From: Actinomycetales bacterium
Lineage (GTDB): Bacteria; Actinomycetota; Actinomycetes; S36-B12; UBA5976
Reading direction: 5' to 3'
Assembly: GCA_027484085.1 (NCBI GenBank)
Contig: JAIXQF010000004.1
Location: 774,162 to 838,161, forward strand
DNA length: 64,000 nucleotides
Made by a program: the position numbers and the translations under genes
The notes under the pieces: generated by a model
What the model saw: only the letters and a program-made list of their open reading frames with translations
Database searches by the model: none
Told to the model about the DNA's origin: nothing
In this document: positions 36,284 to 47,476 of the stretch, piece by piece
How the letters are laid out: every line of letters begins with the position of its first letter
Position numbering within the stretch: position 1 is the stretch's first letter

Positions 36284-36709
36284 ATGGCAGATGCAGCAAG
36301 AGCGCGGAAACTGGGTGAAAGATTCCAGGAAATTGTCGCCGAAACTTTGGAGCTAAAGGTTAAAGATCCACGTCTCGGATTTGTAACAGTCACAAGTGTT
36401 CGAGTTTCTGCAGACTTGCGAGAGGCCACCGTTTTCTACACAGTCTTTGGTGACGAAGCTGAGGCAACCAGCTCTGCTGCTGCGTTGCAGTCAAGCAAAG
36501 GCTTAGTTCGAAGTGAAATTGGTAAGCGAACTGGAATCAAGTTCACTCCAACCGTTGAATTCATTCGCGATGCACTGCCTGAGAATGTTCGCGTTATCGA
36601 TGATCTGCTACAAGAGGCTGCTATTGCAGATAAAGCAGTGCATGACCAAGCGGCTAAAGCTCGGTACGCCGGGGATTCTGACCCTTACCGCAAATCTGAT
36701 TCCGAGTAG
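36284..36709 (+). CDS. rbfA: Ribosome-binding factor A
   Basis: 141 residues of the KH-like RbfA fold, needed for late 30S maturation. RKLGERFQEIVAETLELKVKDPRLGFVTVTSVRVSADLREATVFYTVFGD and the later GKRTGIKFTPTVEFIRDALPENVRVIDDLL are the family blocks. An AGGGAG ribosome site lies 6 nt before the ATG. It begins after the infB terminator yet no promoter is obvious, so some read-through is likely. Confidence 0.93.
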   Translation: MADAARARKLGERFQEIVAETLELKVKDPRLGFVTVTSVRVSADLREATVFYTVFGDEAEATSSAAALQSSKGLVRSEIGKRTGIKFTPTVEFIRDALPENVRVIDDLLQEAAIADKAVHDQAAKARYAGDSDPYRKSDSE

Positions 36710-36714
36710 GCATT

Positions 36715-37710
36715 TTGTCACCGTTTACATCTGCACCCGAGTGGGAAAAAGCGATTTCTGCAATTGTTAATTCAGAAAGTGTTCTATTGCTTGCTCACGT
36801 GACGCCGGATGCAGATGCTTTAGGCTCGGCTCTGGGCTTAGGCCTTGCATTGCAAGAAATGGGCAAGCAGGTTCAAGTCACAGTCGGCGAGCCAAGTTTC
36901 AGTACGCCAAAGTCCTTAAGTTTCTTACCTGGTACCGACTTGATACACGCACCAGAAGATTTGAAGCCTGCTGACTTAGTTATTTCCTGCGATGTTTCAT
37001 CGGATGCTCGCCTAGGAATTGCAAAGACGATTTTGGAATCGGCACCGTTATCAATCGCAATCGATCATCATCAGTCATTCACTGGATTTGGCAAGATTCA
37101 CTTAGTTGACCCAAAGGCCGCTGCGACTGCTGAGATTGTTCTTGAGTTAATTGATCGTCTTGAGTTACCGATTTCCACAGAAATAGCTGGCGCTATTTAT
37201 TCGGGACTAACCACTGACACAGGTTCGTTTAAGTATCAATCAACCACTTCGCACACACTTCGTATGGCGGCTCGATTACTTGATACCGGCATAGATAGCG
37301 CCAAGCTAGCCCGCCTGCTATTCGATGATGAGCCTTTAGCTGCGCTGGTGATGATGGGGGATGCGGTTAGTAGGGCAAATCTGGTGCGTGAAGTTGCATC
37401 TGGTCAAGGACTTGTCTACACATCAGTTTCAATTGAGCAAAGGCGCGGACTCGATGAGTTAGCCGTCGAGCGCGTAATCGAATCACTTCGCAAAACCACA
37501 GAAGCGGAAGTTGCTGCCGTACTGAAGCAAGCAGACGATGGGCACTGGAAAGTTTCCTTGCGGAGTAAGACCACAATTGACGTTGGTGCCATCGCAAACG
37601 AACTAGGCGGCGGCGGACATAAACACGCATCGGGTTATAGCTCGACTGCAGATCTTGAGGACACAATTTCTAAGTTGATCGAATCACTTGACGCTAAGAG
37701 CAATAGCTAG
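36715..37710 (+). CDS. nrnA: DHH/DHHA1 phosphoesterase (NrnA/CnpB type)
   Basis: 331 residues. Members degrade nanoRNA, pAp or cyclic-di-AMP breakdown products. The DHH part has LLAHVTPDADALGSALGL, ISCDVSSDARLG and IAIDHHQSFTGFG (the DHH motif); the DHHA1 part ends with GGGGHKHASGYS. The TTG start at 36715 is 6 bp after the rbfA stop, with TAGG as ribosome site overlapping that stop. Mycobacterial Rv2837c is in the same place; the MATE gene dinF that follows there is absent. Confidence 0.9.
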   Translation: MSPFTSAPEWEKAISAIVNSESVLLLAHVTPDADALGSALGLGLALQEMGKQVQVTVGEPSFSTPKSLSFLPGTDLIHAPEDLKPADLVISCDVSSDARLGIAKTILESAPLSIAIDHHQSFTGFGKIHLVDPKAAATAEIVLELIDRLELPISTEIAGAIYSGLTTDTGSFKYQSTTSHTLRMAARLLDTGIDSAKLARLLFDDEPLAALVMMGDAVSRANLVREVASGQGLVYTSVSIEQRRGLDELAVERVIESLRKTTEAEVAAVLKQADDGHWKVSLRSKTTIDVGAIANELGGGGHKHASGYSSTADLEDTISKLIESLDAKSNS

Positions 37711-37727
37711 AAACTATCGAGTGCGCC

Positions 37728-38609
37728 ATGAATCAAGAAGGTATTGTGCTGGTTGATAAACCAGCGGGACCAACATCACATGATGTTGTTGCCAAGATGC
37801 GCAAGTTGTTCAATACCCGCAAAGTCGGACATGCGGGCACGTTAGATCCAATGGCTACTGGAATGCTCGTCATTGGAATTGGGCGAGCAACTAGATTGCT
37901 TGGCTACTTCACGGCGCATGACAAAGAATATCTAGGGACGATTCGGCTTGGAATCTCAACAACCACTGATGATGCACAAGGAGAACTTGTAACTCAAACA
38001 TCAGCACTGCACATTACCGAGACTCAGATCCTCGAAACAGTTAGGGATTTTCGTGGACCAATCATGCAGCAACCAAGTGCTATTAGCGCGATCAAGATCG
38101 ACGGAAAACGCGCTTACGCCAGAGTTAGAGACGGTGAAGAGATAAGCATTCCCTCTCGAAGTGTGATGATTCATGACTTAGAAATTGTTTCGATCGAGAG
38201 ATTGGATGAGTTAGAGGTATTCGACGTGAAGGTTCGCGTCGTATGTAGTGCCGGAACCTACATCAGGGCTTTAGCTCGTGACATCGGTGTAAGACTCCAA
38301 GTTGGTGGGCATCTAACCGAATTAAGGCGGACGCGCTCGGGAGTTTTTGATTCGATGATCACTCTTGATGCACTGCAAGAAAAACCAGAAGTGATGGATT
38401 TAGCTACTGCAATGAAGACTGGGTTTCCGCATTTGGTTTTGTCAGAAGTTCAGGCGGGCAAGGCCGTAAACGGAGTGAGACTTGAGGCGCCCTCAGACCT
38501 GCCTGATGGTCATGTAGGTCTAATTTCGCCAGAAGGTCGAGCGATTGGATTGTTTGATAATTCTGACTCGGTGCTACATCCGTTGGTAGTGTTTGCAACT
38601 AATGAATAG
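37728..38609 (+). CDS. truB: tRNA pseudouridine-55 synthase
   Basis: 293 residues modifying U55 of the T loop in tRNA. GIVLVDKPAGPTSHDVV, the catalytic GHAGTLDPMATGMLVIGIGRATR block (Asp of the GTLDP motif), and VVCSAGTYIRALARDIG are diagnostic. A short PUA-like tail follows. It lies 17 bp after nrnA and overlaps ribF by 8 bp, so the two are coupled. Confidence 0.95.
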   Translation: MNQEGIVLVDKPAGPTSHDVVAKMRKLFNTRKVGHAGTLDPMATGMLVIGIGRATRLLGYFTAHDKEYLGTIRLGISTTTDDAQGELVTQTSALHITETQILETVRDFRGPIMQQPSAISAIKIDGKRAYARVRDGEEISIPSRSVMIHDLEIVSIERLDELEVFDVKVRVVCSAGTYIRALARDIGVRLQVGGHLTELRRTRSGVFDSMITLDALQEKPEVMDLATAMKTGFPHLVLSEVQAGKAVNGVRLEAPSDLPDGHVGLISPEGRAIGLFDNSDSVLHPLVVFATNE

Positions 38610-39513
38610 TTCTACCGCTCCAGTTGTCGTCACCATAGGTGTGTTCGACGGAGTTCATGCTGGACATCGCCAAGTATTGGGAATCGCAAAAAGTATTGCA
38701 TCAAGCATCAATGGAACTTTGACGGCCGCCACATTCGATCCACCACCAAAAGCTTTCCTTCGTTCCGAGTCATTCGCAGGATTGCTCACTTTGCCGGAGC
38801 GCCGCGCAGGTTTACTGATGGAAAATGGCGTGGATCACGTTGAGACTTTGAAATTTGACGATGCTATGGCACACATGTCCAGCGATGAGTTTGTCGAAGA
38901 AATTCTGATGGGTGCCCTAAATGCACAAGTAGTTATCGTGGGTCGCAACTTTAGATTTGGTCACGGGGCGAGTGGAACTGTTGAGACCTTGCAAGAACTG
39001 GCGAAGAAGTTCGGCTTCGAAGTTCGCATCGTTGATCTTGTGGGGGATGCAAATGCTTGGTCATCAACTCGAATTCGCAATGCAATTTTGAAGGGTCACA
39101 TTGAAGGCGCTAACGGATTGCTAGGCAGAGCCCATCGAATTTCGGGTGAGGTTGTACATGGTGATCATCGTGGCCGAGAAATTGGCTACCCAACTGCAAA
39201 CATCGATGTCCGAGGTGGATTGCTAATCCCAGCTGATGGGGTCTATTCCGGACTACTTTGGATTGATGGTAAATCGCACATGTCTGCGATCAGCATTGGA
39301 ACTAATCCCACATTTAATGACGTGACCAACCGCAGGGTTGAGGCCTATGTAATTGGCGAGTCCGGGCTAGATCTATACGGAAAAATCGTCGATTTGGATT
39401 TTGTCTCACATATTCGAGATATGGAGAGTTTTTCTGGGATTCCAGAATTACTCGAAGCCATGGATCGAGACGTAGCAAAAGCCCAGGCAGATCTCGAAAA
39501 GTACCTGAGTTAA
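38602..39513 (+). CDS. ribF: Bifunctional riboflavin kinase / FAD synthetase
   Basis: 303 residues making FMN and FAD from riboflavin. The N-terminal adenylyltransferase half has GVFDGVHAGHRQVLG and the WSSTRIRNAILKGHIEGANGLLGR signature; the C-terminal kinase half has GREIGYPTANID and SIGTNPTFNDVTNRRVEAYVI. I use the ATG at 38602 rather than the TTG at 38593; it gives a normal N-terminus and overlaps truB by 8 bp. FAD made here is needed by CrtI and the CrtD-like enzyme. Confidence 0.94.
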   Translation: MNSSTAPVVVTIGVFDGVHAGHRQVLGIAKSIASSINGTLTAATFDPPPKAFLRSESFAGLLTLPERRAGLLMENGVDHVETLKFDDAMAHMSSDEFVEEILMGALNAQVVIVGRNFRFGHGASGTVETLQELAKKFGFEVRIVDLVGDANAWSSTRIRNAILKGHIEGANGLLGRAHRISGEVVHGDHRGREIGYPTANIDVRGGLLIPADGVYSGLLWIDGKSHMSAISIGTNPTFNDVTNRRVEAYVIGESGLDLYGKIVDLDFVSHIRDMESFSGIPELLEAMDRDVAKAQADLEKYLS

Positions 39514-39522
39514 GGGTTATTT

Positions 39523-39618
39523 CACGCTCAATCTGACGATTTCGCGGTACTCATCACGCTCAATCTCACGATTTCGCAGTGCTTATCAGGCTCAATCTCA
39601 CGATTTCGCGGTACCCAC
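39523..39618 (+). repeat. Three 32-bp tandem repeats between ribF and rpsO
   Basis: Units at 39523-39554, 39555-39586 and 39587-39618 share GCTCAATCTSACGATTTCGC followed by RGTRC, with only a few substitutions and an exact 32-bp period (about three helical turns). A fourth partial copy (CACCCTCAA) follows from 39616. They do not code and lie just before the rpsO leader. Confidence 0.85.
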
Positions 39619-39648
39619 CCTCAACTGTTAGCCTTACAACACAGACGA

Positions 39649-39670
39649 ATGCGGGGCGGGCGCCCCACAT
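39649..39670 (+). promoter_or_regulatory. GC-rich hairpin in the rpsO leader
   Basis: Arms ATGCGGGGC and GCCCCACAT pair with one C-A mismatch around the loop GGGC. No U-tract follows. With the next hairpin it may form the S15-binding leader that many bacteria use for autoregulation of rpsO. Confidence 0.45.
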
Positions 39671-39686
39671 CTCGTGTCACATCTAA

Positions 39687-39700
39687 AGATCTTCGGATCT
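39687..39700 (+). promoter_or_regulatory. UUCG tetraloop hairpin before the rpsO ribosome site
   Basis: AGATC-TTCG-GATCT, a 5-bp stem with a very stable tetraloop, 10 nt before the GAGAGG ribosome site. It fits a translational control element. Confidence 0.45.
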
Positions 39701-39724
39701 GTTCGCGCCCGAGAGGAAAAATCT

Positions 39725-39994
39725 ATGCCATTGGAATCTGCAGTAAAGCAGGCCATCATCGCAGAACACGGCACTAAGCCTGGCGATACCGGAAGCCCAG
39801 AAGTCCAGATCGCTTTGATGACACAGCGCATCAATGATCTAACCGGACACCTAAAAACTCATAAGCACGATCACCACAGCCGTCGCGGTTTGCTACTGCT
39901 TGTTGGTCAGCGTCGTCGTCTACTTGATTACTTAACCAAGACAGACATCAACCGATACCGCGCGATTATCGAAAAACTCGGAATCCGCAGATAA
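39725..39994 (+). CDS. rpsO: 30S ribosomal protein S15
   Basis: 89 residues, the standard S15 length, binding 16S rRNA helices 20-22. [51 protein letters not shown] is the family core. The open frame begins at a GTG at 39674, but the ATG at 39725 has a GAGAGG site and gives the right size. pnp follows after a structured 244-bp gap, the usual rpsO-pnp pairing. Confidence 0.97.
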   Translation: MPLESAVKQAIIAEHGTKPGDTGSPEVQIALMTQRINDLTGHLKTHKHDHHSRRGLLLLVGQRRRLLDYLTKTDINRYRAIIEKLGIRR

Positions 39995-40020
39995 CTTTTC
40001 GTGCGCTTCTATGGAAGTGA

Positions 40021-40047
40021 GCTGTGCCGGTTTTCAATCGGCACAGC
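40021..40047 (+). terminator. 9-bp hairpin after rpsO (processing site or terminator)
   Basis: GCTGTGCCG and CGGCACAGC pair perfectly around a 9-nt loop, 26 bp after the rpsO stop. The downstream sequence is A-rich, not U-rich, so RNase processing or 3'-end protection is likelier than classic termination. Confidence 0.5.
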
Positions 40048-40133
40048 AAGCACAAAATCAAGACTCGCATTTCGCGAAAACCGCGGATAGCACGCACATT
40101 CGAGCAGTTTGGTCGGTCCTCGGTAGTGAAGTT

Positions 40134-40169
40134 CGGCTCAATGAGCCGCGCTTCTCGATCGAAGATCGA
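40134..40169 (+). promoter_or_regulatory. Two adjacent hairpins in the pnp leader
   Basis: CGGCT-CAATG-AGCCG at 40134-40148, then TCGATC-GAA-GATCGA at 40155-40169. They lie 70-100 nt before the pnp start and could be cleavage sites for autoregulation. Confidence 0.4.
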
Positions 40170-40231
40170 CATGTGATTTGAATGCATTTCACGAGTTTGA
40201 AGTGCAGTGTTATCCCTTTATAAAGAGGGAG

Positions 40232-40250
40232 GTTACCCATGGAGGGTAAC
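40232..40250 (+). promoter_or_regulatory. Hairpin with the pnp start codon in its loop
   Basis: GTTACCC (40232-40238) and GGGTAAC (40244-40250) pair perfectly; the 5-nt loop ATGGA holds the start codon at 40239. The AGGGAGG ribosome site lies just upstream and partly in the stem base. It could restrict initiation on pnp mRNA. Confidence 0.55.
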
Positions 40251-42455
40251 GAAGTACAGACCAGCGTTGCTGTGATTGACAATGGGTCATTCGGAAAACG
40301 CACCGTAAAGTTCGAAACCGGACGTCTTGCACGTCAGGCTAATGGCACCGCAGTTGTCTACTTAGATGACGACACTATGTTGCTGTCTGCAACAACAGCA
40401 GGAAAGTCACCAAAAGATCAGTTCGACTTCTTCCCGTTAACGGTGGATGTCGAAGAGCGCATGTATGCAGCTGGTCGAATTCCAGGATCATTCTTCCGTC
40501 GCGAAGGCCGTCCAACTGAAGACGCAATTCTTACTTGCCGACTAATTGACCGTCCGTTGCGTCCGTCATTCGTTAAGGGACTTCGTAATGAAGTTCAGGT
40601 TGTTGTCACCGTAATGGCATTGAATCCAGACGTGCTTTACGACGTAATTGCAATTAATGCTGCATCTATGTCAACGCAGCTTGCAGGATTGCCATTCTCC
40701 GGACCAATTGGTGGTGTGCGTGTTGCACTAATCAGTGGTCAGTGGGTTGCATTCCCAACTCACAGCCAACTTGAAGAAGCTGTATTCGACATGGTGGTTG
40801 CTGGTCGCGTTGTTGGTAATGACGTTGCCATCATGATGGTTGAAGCTGAAGCCACTGAAAACACAATTGCCCTGATCAAGGGTGGCGCTAAGGCACCTTC
40901 CGAAGAAGTTGTATCTGAAGGCCTTGAAGCTGCAAAGCCATTCATCGCTGAACTTTGCCGCGCACAGTCTGCACTTGCAGATGTTGCAGGCAAGGAAACT
41001 GCCGACTTCCCAGTGTTCTTGGACTACGAAGCCGATGTATTTGCTGCAGTTGAATCAGCAGTTTCTGACGAACTAGCCAAAGCACTTACTATCGCTGGCA
41101 AGCAAGAGCGTGAAACTGAACTAGATCGCGTTAAGGAACTAACTATCGAAAAGGTAGCTGGCAACTTTGAAGGTCGCGAAAAGGAAGTTAGCGCTGCACT
41201 TCGTTCACTAACCAAGAAGCTAGTTCGCAAGCGCGTAATCAAGGACAAGATTCGTATTGATGGCCGCGGACTTCGCGACATTCGTTCCTTGAGTGCTGAA
41301 GTAGATGTAATTCCTAGAGTTCACGGTTCCGCATTGTTTGAACGTGGCGAGACTCAGATTCTCGGTGTTACCACCCTGAACATGATGAAGATGGAACAGC
41401 AACTGGACACTTTGTCGCCAGTTACTCGTAAGCATTACATGCACAATTACAACTTCCCGCCTTACTCAACCGGTGAAACCGGCCGGGTAGGTAGCCCGAA
41501 GCGTCGCGAAATTGGTCACGGCGCATTGGCGGAACGTGCACTTGTGCCAGTTCTGCCTTCGAAGCAGGACTTCCCATATGCAATCCGTCAGGTTTCTGAA
41601 GCGTTGGGATCCAACGGTTCTACTTCAATGGGTTCCGTGTGTGCATCAACCCTTTCGCTACTAAATGCTGGTGTGCCACTTCAGGCTCCAGTTGCCGGTA
41701 TTGCAATGGGACTTATCTCCGATGAAATCGATGGCAAGACTGAGTATGTTGCACTAACTGACATCCTTGGAGCCGAAGATGCATTTGGTGACATGGACTT
41801 CAAGGTTGCAGGTACGAAGGAATTTGTTACCGCATTGCAGCTGGATACCAAACTTGATGGCATCCCAGCTTCCGTTTTGGCTGGTGCTTTAACGCAGGCT
41901 CGCGAAGCACGTCTAGCAATTCTGGATGTAATGCTAGAAGCAATCGATGCGCCAGATGAAATGTCGCAATACGCACCGCGTATCATCACGGTAATGATTC
42001 CAATCGACAAGATTGGTGAAGTTATTGGTCCAAAGGGCAAGATCATTAACCAGATTCAAGAAGAGACTGGTGCTGAAATTTCCATTGGCGATGACGGCAC
42101 GGTCTACATTGGCGCAACTAACGGCGAAGCAGCAGATGCTGCTCGAGCCCAAGTTAATGCGATTGCAAACCCAACTATGCCTGAAGTGGGCGAGCGCTAC
42201 ATGGGAACAGTTGTTAAGACAACTAACTTCGGTGCCTTCGTGTCACTTTCACCAGGTAAGGACGGCTTGCTTCACATCAGTCAGCTTCGCAAACTTTCCG
42301 GTGGTAAGCGCGTAGAGAATGTTGAAGATGTACTAAAGGTTGGCGACAAGGTTCACGTTGAGATCGCAGAAATCGATCCACGTGGAAAGCTTTCACTCGT
42401 ACCAGTCGTTGAAGGTTCAGACGACAGCGCAGATGACGCTGGAGACGAAGACTAA
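40239..42455 (+). CDS. pnp: Polyribonucleotide nucleotidyltransferase (PNPase)
   Basis: 738 residues of a trimeric 3'-5' phosphorolytic exoribonuclease. Two RNase PH domains ([25 protein letters not shown] in the first, [10 protein letters not shown] and [33 protein letters not shown] in the second), a KH domain ([25 protein letters not shown]) and an S1 domain ([33 protein letters not shown]) are in the usual order. The product begins [19 protein letters not shown], close to mycobacterial GPSI. It is followed after 3 bp by the M16 peptidase gene. Confidence 0.97.
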   Translation: MEGNEVQTSVAVIDNGSFGKRTVKFETGRLARQANGTAVVYLDDDTMLLSATTAGKSPKDQFDFFPLTVDVEERMYAAGRIPGSFFRREGRPTEDAILTCRLIDRPLRPSFVKGLRNEVQVVVTVMALNPDVLYDVIAINAASMSTQLAGLPFSGPIGGVRVALISGQWVAFPTHSQLEEAVFDMVVAGRVVGNDVAIMMVEAEATENTIALIKGGAKAPSEEVVSEGLEAAKPFIAELCRAQSALADVAGKETADFPVFLDYEADVFAAVESAVSDELAKALTIAGKQERETELDRVKELTIEKVAGNFEGREKEVSAALRSLTKKLVRKRVIKDKIRIDGRGLRDIRSLSAEVDVIPRVHGSALFERGETQILGVTTLNMMKMEQQLDTLSPVTRKHYMHNYNFPPYSTGETGRVGSPKRREIGHGALAERALVPVLPSKQDFPYAIRQVSEALGSNGSTSMGSVCASTLSLLNAGVPLQAPVAGIAMGLISDEIDGKTEYVALTDILGAEDAFGDMDFKVAGTKEFVTALQLDTKLDGIPASVLAGALTQAREARLAILDVMLEAIDAPDEMSQYAPRIITVMIPIDKIGEVIGPKGKIINQIQEETGAEISIGDDGTVYIGATNGEAADAARAQVNAIANPTMPEVGERYMGTVVKTTNFGAFVSLSPGKDGLLHISQLRKLSGGKRVENVEDVLKVGDKVHVEIAEIDPRGKLSLVPVVEGSDDSADDAGDED

Positions 42456-42458
42456 AAC

Positions 42459-44832
<2,374 letters not shown>

Positions 44833-44836
<4 letters not shown>

Positions 44837-45537
44837 GATAGCCGCCTACTTGTAACCCAACCGACTACCACCGAAACAATCGCAGCGGCTAGCACTGGTA
44901 CACCTGGTGGGACCATTGGAGTCAAAGCCAGCGCAATTAATGCGCCTCCGAACGCTACCGATAAGTCGATTCGAGATTTGATTTGAGGCCAAACCAAAGC
45001 AAACAGCCCAGCCGCAATAGCTGCATCTAAACCGAATGACTTCGGATCTCCGATCGCCGAAACACTTACGGCACCGATAAAAGTGGCCAGATTCCAAAGC
45101 AAGTAAACCGAAAGCCCAGTTGCCCAAAAGGCCAGGCGAGAAGATCGACCTTCAAATGCGGTTTCATCTTGCGCTAGTCCCATCGCCGTGGACTCATCAA
45201 TCGTTAGTTGTACTGCAACTAATCGACCTGGGCCTGATGTCTTCAAAATTGGAGTCATTCGCATTGAATAGGCAGCGTTTCGGGTACCCATTAACCAGGA
45301 AGCAACGACTGCAGTTAACGCAGTGCCACCTGAGGCTAATGTGCTAACTAATGTGAATTGGCTCGCGCCAGTAAACATCAATAGCGATAGGGCCATGGTT
45401 TGGGGGATGGTGAGTCCAGTAGTTGTACCTAGCGCGCCAAATGAAACTCCATACATTGCAACGGCAATTCCGATACTGGCAGCGTTGCCAACTATTTGGC
45501 GTCGCGTAACCGCCCACTCATTGCCCTCGGAATTCAT
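44833..45537 (-). CDS. azlC: AzlC-family branched-chain amino acid permease
   Basis: 234 residues with about seven membrane helices. GVSFGALGTTTGLTIPQTMALSLLMFTGASQFTLV and the SWLMGTRNAAYSMRM block are AzlC signatures; DESTAMGLAQDE follows. Together with AzlD it would form a two-subunit exporter. ATG start at 45537, divergent from the EamA gene. Confidence 0.87.
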
Positions 45538-45558
45538 AATCCGTTAAACCTATCGCAC

Positions 45559-45564
45559 TACTCT
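45559..45564 (+). promoter_or_regulatory. Leaderless-type -10 box of the EamA gene
   Basis: TACTCT, 6 nt before the ATG at 45571. A GAGGG lies directly before the ATG, too close to act well as a ribosome site. Confidence 0.4.
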
Positions 45565-45570
45565 GAGGGC

Positions 45571-46467
45571 ATGCCAAAGAACATTCGGGGAATCGGCTTT
45601 GCCTTTCTCGGCGTATTAATTTTTTCATTCACTTTGCCGATGGTAAAGCTTGCCCTCCCTGGCTTTTCTCCATGGACCTTAACGTTTGGCAGAGCAACCC
45701 TCGCCGGGCTGTTGGCACTTGTGTTTCTGAAGTTTTCTGGCGCTAAGTTCCCAGAGCGAAAGTTAATTGGCCCACTTTTGTTTACGGCAGGCGGAATTGT
45801 CATAGGTTGGCCGATTCTTACAACTTTGGCATTGCAAGAAACCACCAGCGCACATGCAGCAGTGATTACAGCAGGACTTCCGCTTGCGACAGCAGTATTA
45901 GCAGTATTCAGGCTTCACGAAAGAGTTCCAAGGATTTTTTGGGTCGCTGCACTAATTGGAACGTTTACGTTAGTGATTTACGCTTGGCTCAACGGAGGTC
46001 AAGAAGGCAGCTCCTTAAAAGCGGATCTGTTCTTGGTGGGTGCAGTAATTGCAGCGGCGATTGGATACGCGGAAGGCGCGATACTAAGCAAAGTTATGCC
46101 GGGCTGGCAGGTGGTCTCATGGTGTGTGGTTTTGACATTGCCATTAACTCTGCCTTACTTCGCAATATCGCTTTGGCTTGGTCGCGAACAACACACAGTA
46201 ACCGTCGTTTCATTTCTTGCGTTCTTATTCACTGCATTTGGTTCAATGTATTTTGGATTCTTTGCTTGGTATCGAGGATTATCTGAGCTTGGTGTTGCGC
46301 GTGGTTCCCAAATCCAACTTGTGCAATCACTGCTTACTTTGCTTTGGTCGGCATTGCTGCTCAGTGAATTAGTTACAGGTAAGACTTTGATAGCCGCTAG
46401 CGTCGTTGTGGTGTGTGTCGCAATCACCCAAAAAGTCAGAGTCGCTAGTTTGCAGGGTAAAAGTTAA
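45571..46467 (+). CDS. EamA-family (DMT) transporter
   Basis: 298 residues with ten membrane helices made of two EamA repeats (about 5-135 and 150-290). Repeat features are FSFTLPMVKLALPGFSPWTLTFGRATLAG and, in the second half, FTAFGSMYFGFFAWYRGLSELGVARGSQIQLVQSL. Members export amino acids, nucleosides or drugs; the ligand here is unknown. The frame extends upstream to 45496 but the ATG at 45571 starts right before the first helix. Its 3' end overlaps fbpC by 23 bp. Confidence 0.82.
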   Translation: MPKNIRGIGFAFLGVLIFSFTLPMVKLALPGFSPWTLTFGRATLAGLLALVFLKFSGAKFPERKLIGPLLFTAGGIVIGWPILTTLALQETTSAHAAVITAGLPLATAVLAVFRLHERVPRIFWVAALIGTFTLVIYAWLNGGQEGSSLKADLFLVGAVIAAAIGYAEGAILSKVMPGWQVVSWCVVLTLPLTLPYFAISLWLGREQHTVTVVSFLAFLFTAFGSMYFGFFAWYRGLSELGVARGSQIQLVQSLLTLLWSALLLSELVTGKTLIAASVVVVCVAITQKVRVASLQGKS

Positions 46468-47476
46468 CCGAGCCTCTAACCCAAACCGTGACTGGCATAC
46501 CAACTTCAGGCGAGATTGGTCCAGATGTCCGGGCTTTCACGGTTCCAGCTGCGGTACGTACCTCGACTAGAGCATCGTGACCGAAGAACTGTCTACCAGT
46601 TACGATCGCTAATCCTTTCGGATCTGGTTGCAGATATAGGTTTTCGGGTCGAATTGCTACGTGACCAGATGCACCTTCAGGATGTGTGGCGTTAGGAATC
46701 AAGTCGCCAAGCTGAGTAGCCACTTTGCCTGAGTGAACGACTCCTGGAATAACGACGGCATCTCCAAGAAACTTTGCAAGCTCGACATCAATGGGCTGAG
46801 AGTAGATAGATCGCGGGCTTCCTACTTGCGCCACAACGCCATCTCGCAAAATTGCAACTTGATCAGCGATCGAAAGCGCTTCTTCTTGATCGTGGGTAAC
46901 CAGGATTGCGGTGGCGTTTGCTGCCCGGAGTATTGCCCGAACATCCTCGCGAAGCTTTGAGCGCAGTTGTGCATCTAGTGCTGCAAATGGTTCATCAAGC
47001 AAAACTACATCTGGATTAGGCGCCAGGGCACGAGCTATCGCGACTCGTTGGCGTTGCCCACCCGACAAAGTTTCTGGCAAGGAGTTTCGGTGGTCACCCA
47101 TTCCAATTAGTTCTAGAAGTTCACTGACTTTGGAATCCTGTGCGGTTGAGTTCAAGTGGGAGAGCCCATAGGAAATGTTTTTTGCAACAGAAAGATGGGG
47201 GAAAAGTGCCGACTCTTGGGGCACAAATCCAACATTTCGTTTCTCCGGCGGCAAGGACATTGACTCGGAGGAGACTTCGCGGCCATTCATGACGATCGAA
47301 CCAGAATCAACAGTGTCAAAACCTGCGATTAGGCGAAGCAGCGTGGTCTTACCGCCGCCGGATGTGCCAAGAATTGTCAGCAGGGTTCCATCTGTGACCG
47401 AGAACGAGACATCTTGGAGAACTGAAGTTGTTCCGAATGACTTTGAGACACCTGTGAGCCTAAGTTTTTCTGACAC
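46445..47476 (-). CDS. fbpC: Iron(III) ABC transporter ATP-binding protein
   Basis: 343 residues. Walker A is GTSGGGKTT, Q-loop FVPQESALFPHLSV, signature LSGGQRQRVAIARAL, Walker B VVLLDEPFAALD, switch LVTHDQEEALSIAD. A C-terminal TOBE-like regulatory domain (about 240-343) follows, as in FbpC/FutC proteins. It is the last gene of fbpA-fbpB-fbpC and abuts fbpB with no gap. Confidence 0.88.
   Translation of the reverse strand: MSEKLRLTGVSKSFGTTSVLQDVSFSVTDGTLLTILGTSGGGKTTLLRLIAGFDTVDSGSIVMNGREVSSESMSLPPEKRNVGFVPQESALFPHLSVAKNISYGLSHLNSTAQDSKVSELLELIGMGDHRNSLPETLSGGQRQRVAIARALAPNPDVVLLDEPFAALDAQLRSKLREDVRAILRAANATAILVTHDQEEALSIADQVAILRDGVVAQVGSPRSIYSQPIDVELAKFLGDAVVIPGVVHSGKVATQLGDLIPNATHPEGASGHVAIRPENLYLQPDPKGLAIVTGRQFFGHDALVEVRTAAGTVKARTSGPISPEVGMPVTVWVRGSVNFYPAN

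Noticed and set aside
39523-39618. CRISPR-like appearance of three 32-bp repeats
   Set aside because: The units are back to back with no unique spacers, and no cas genes are present.
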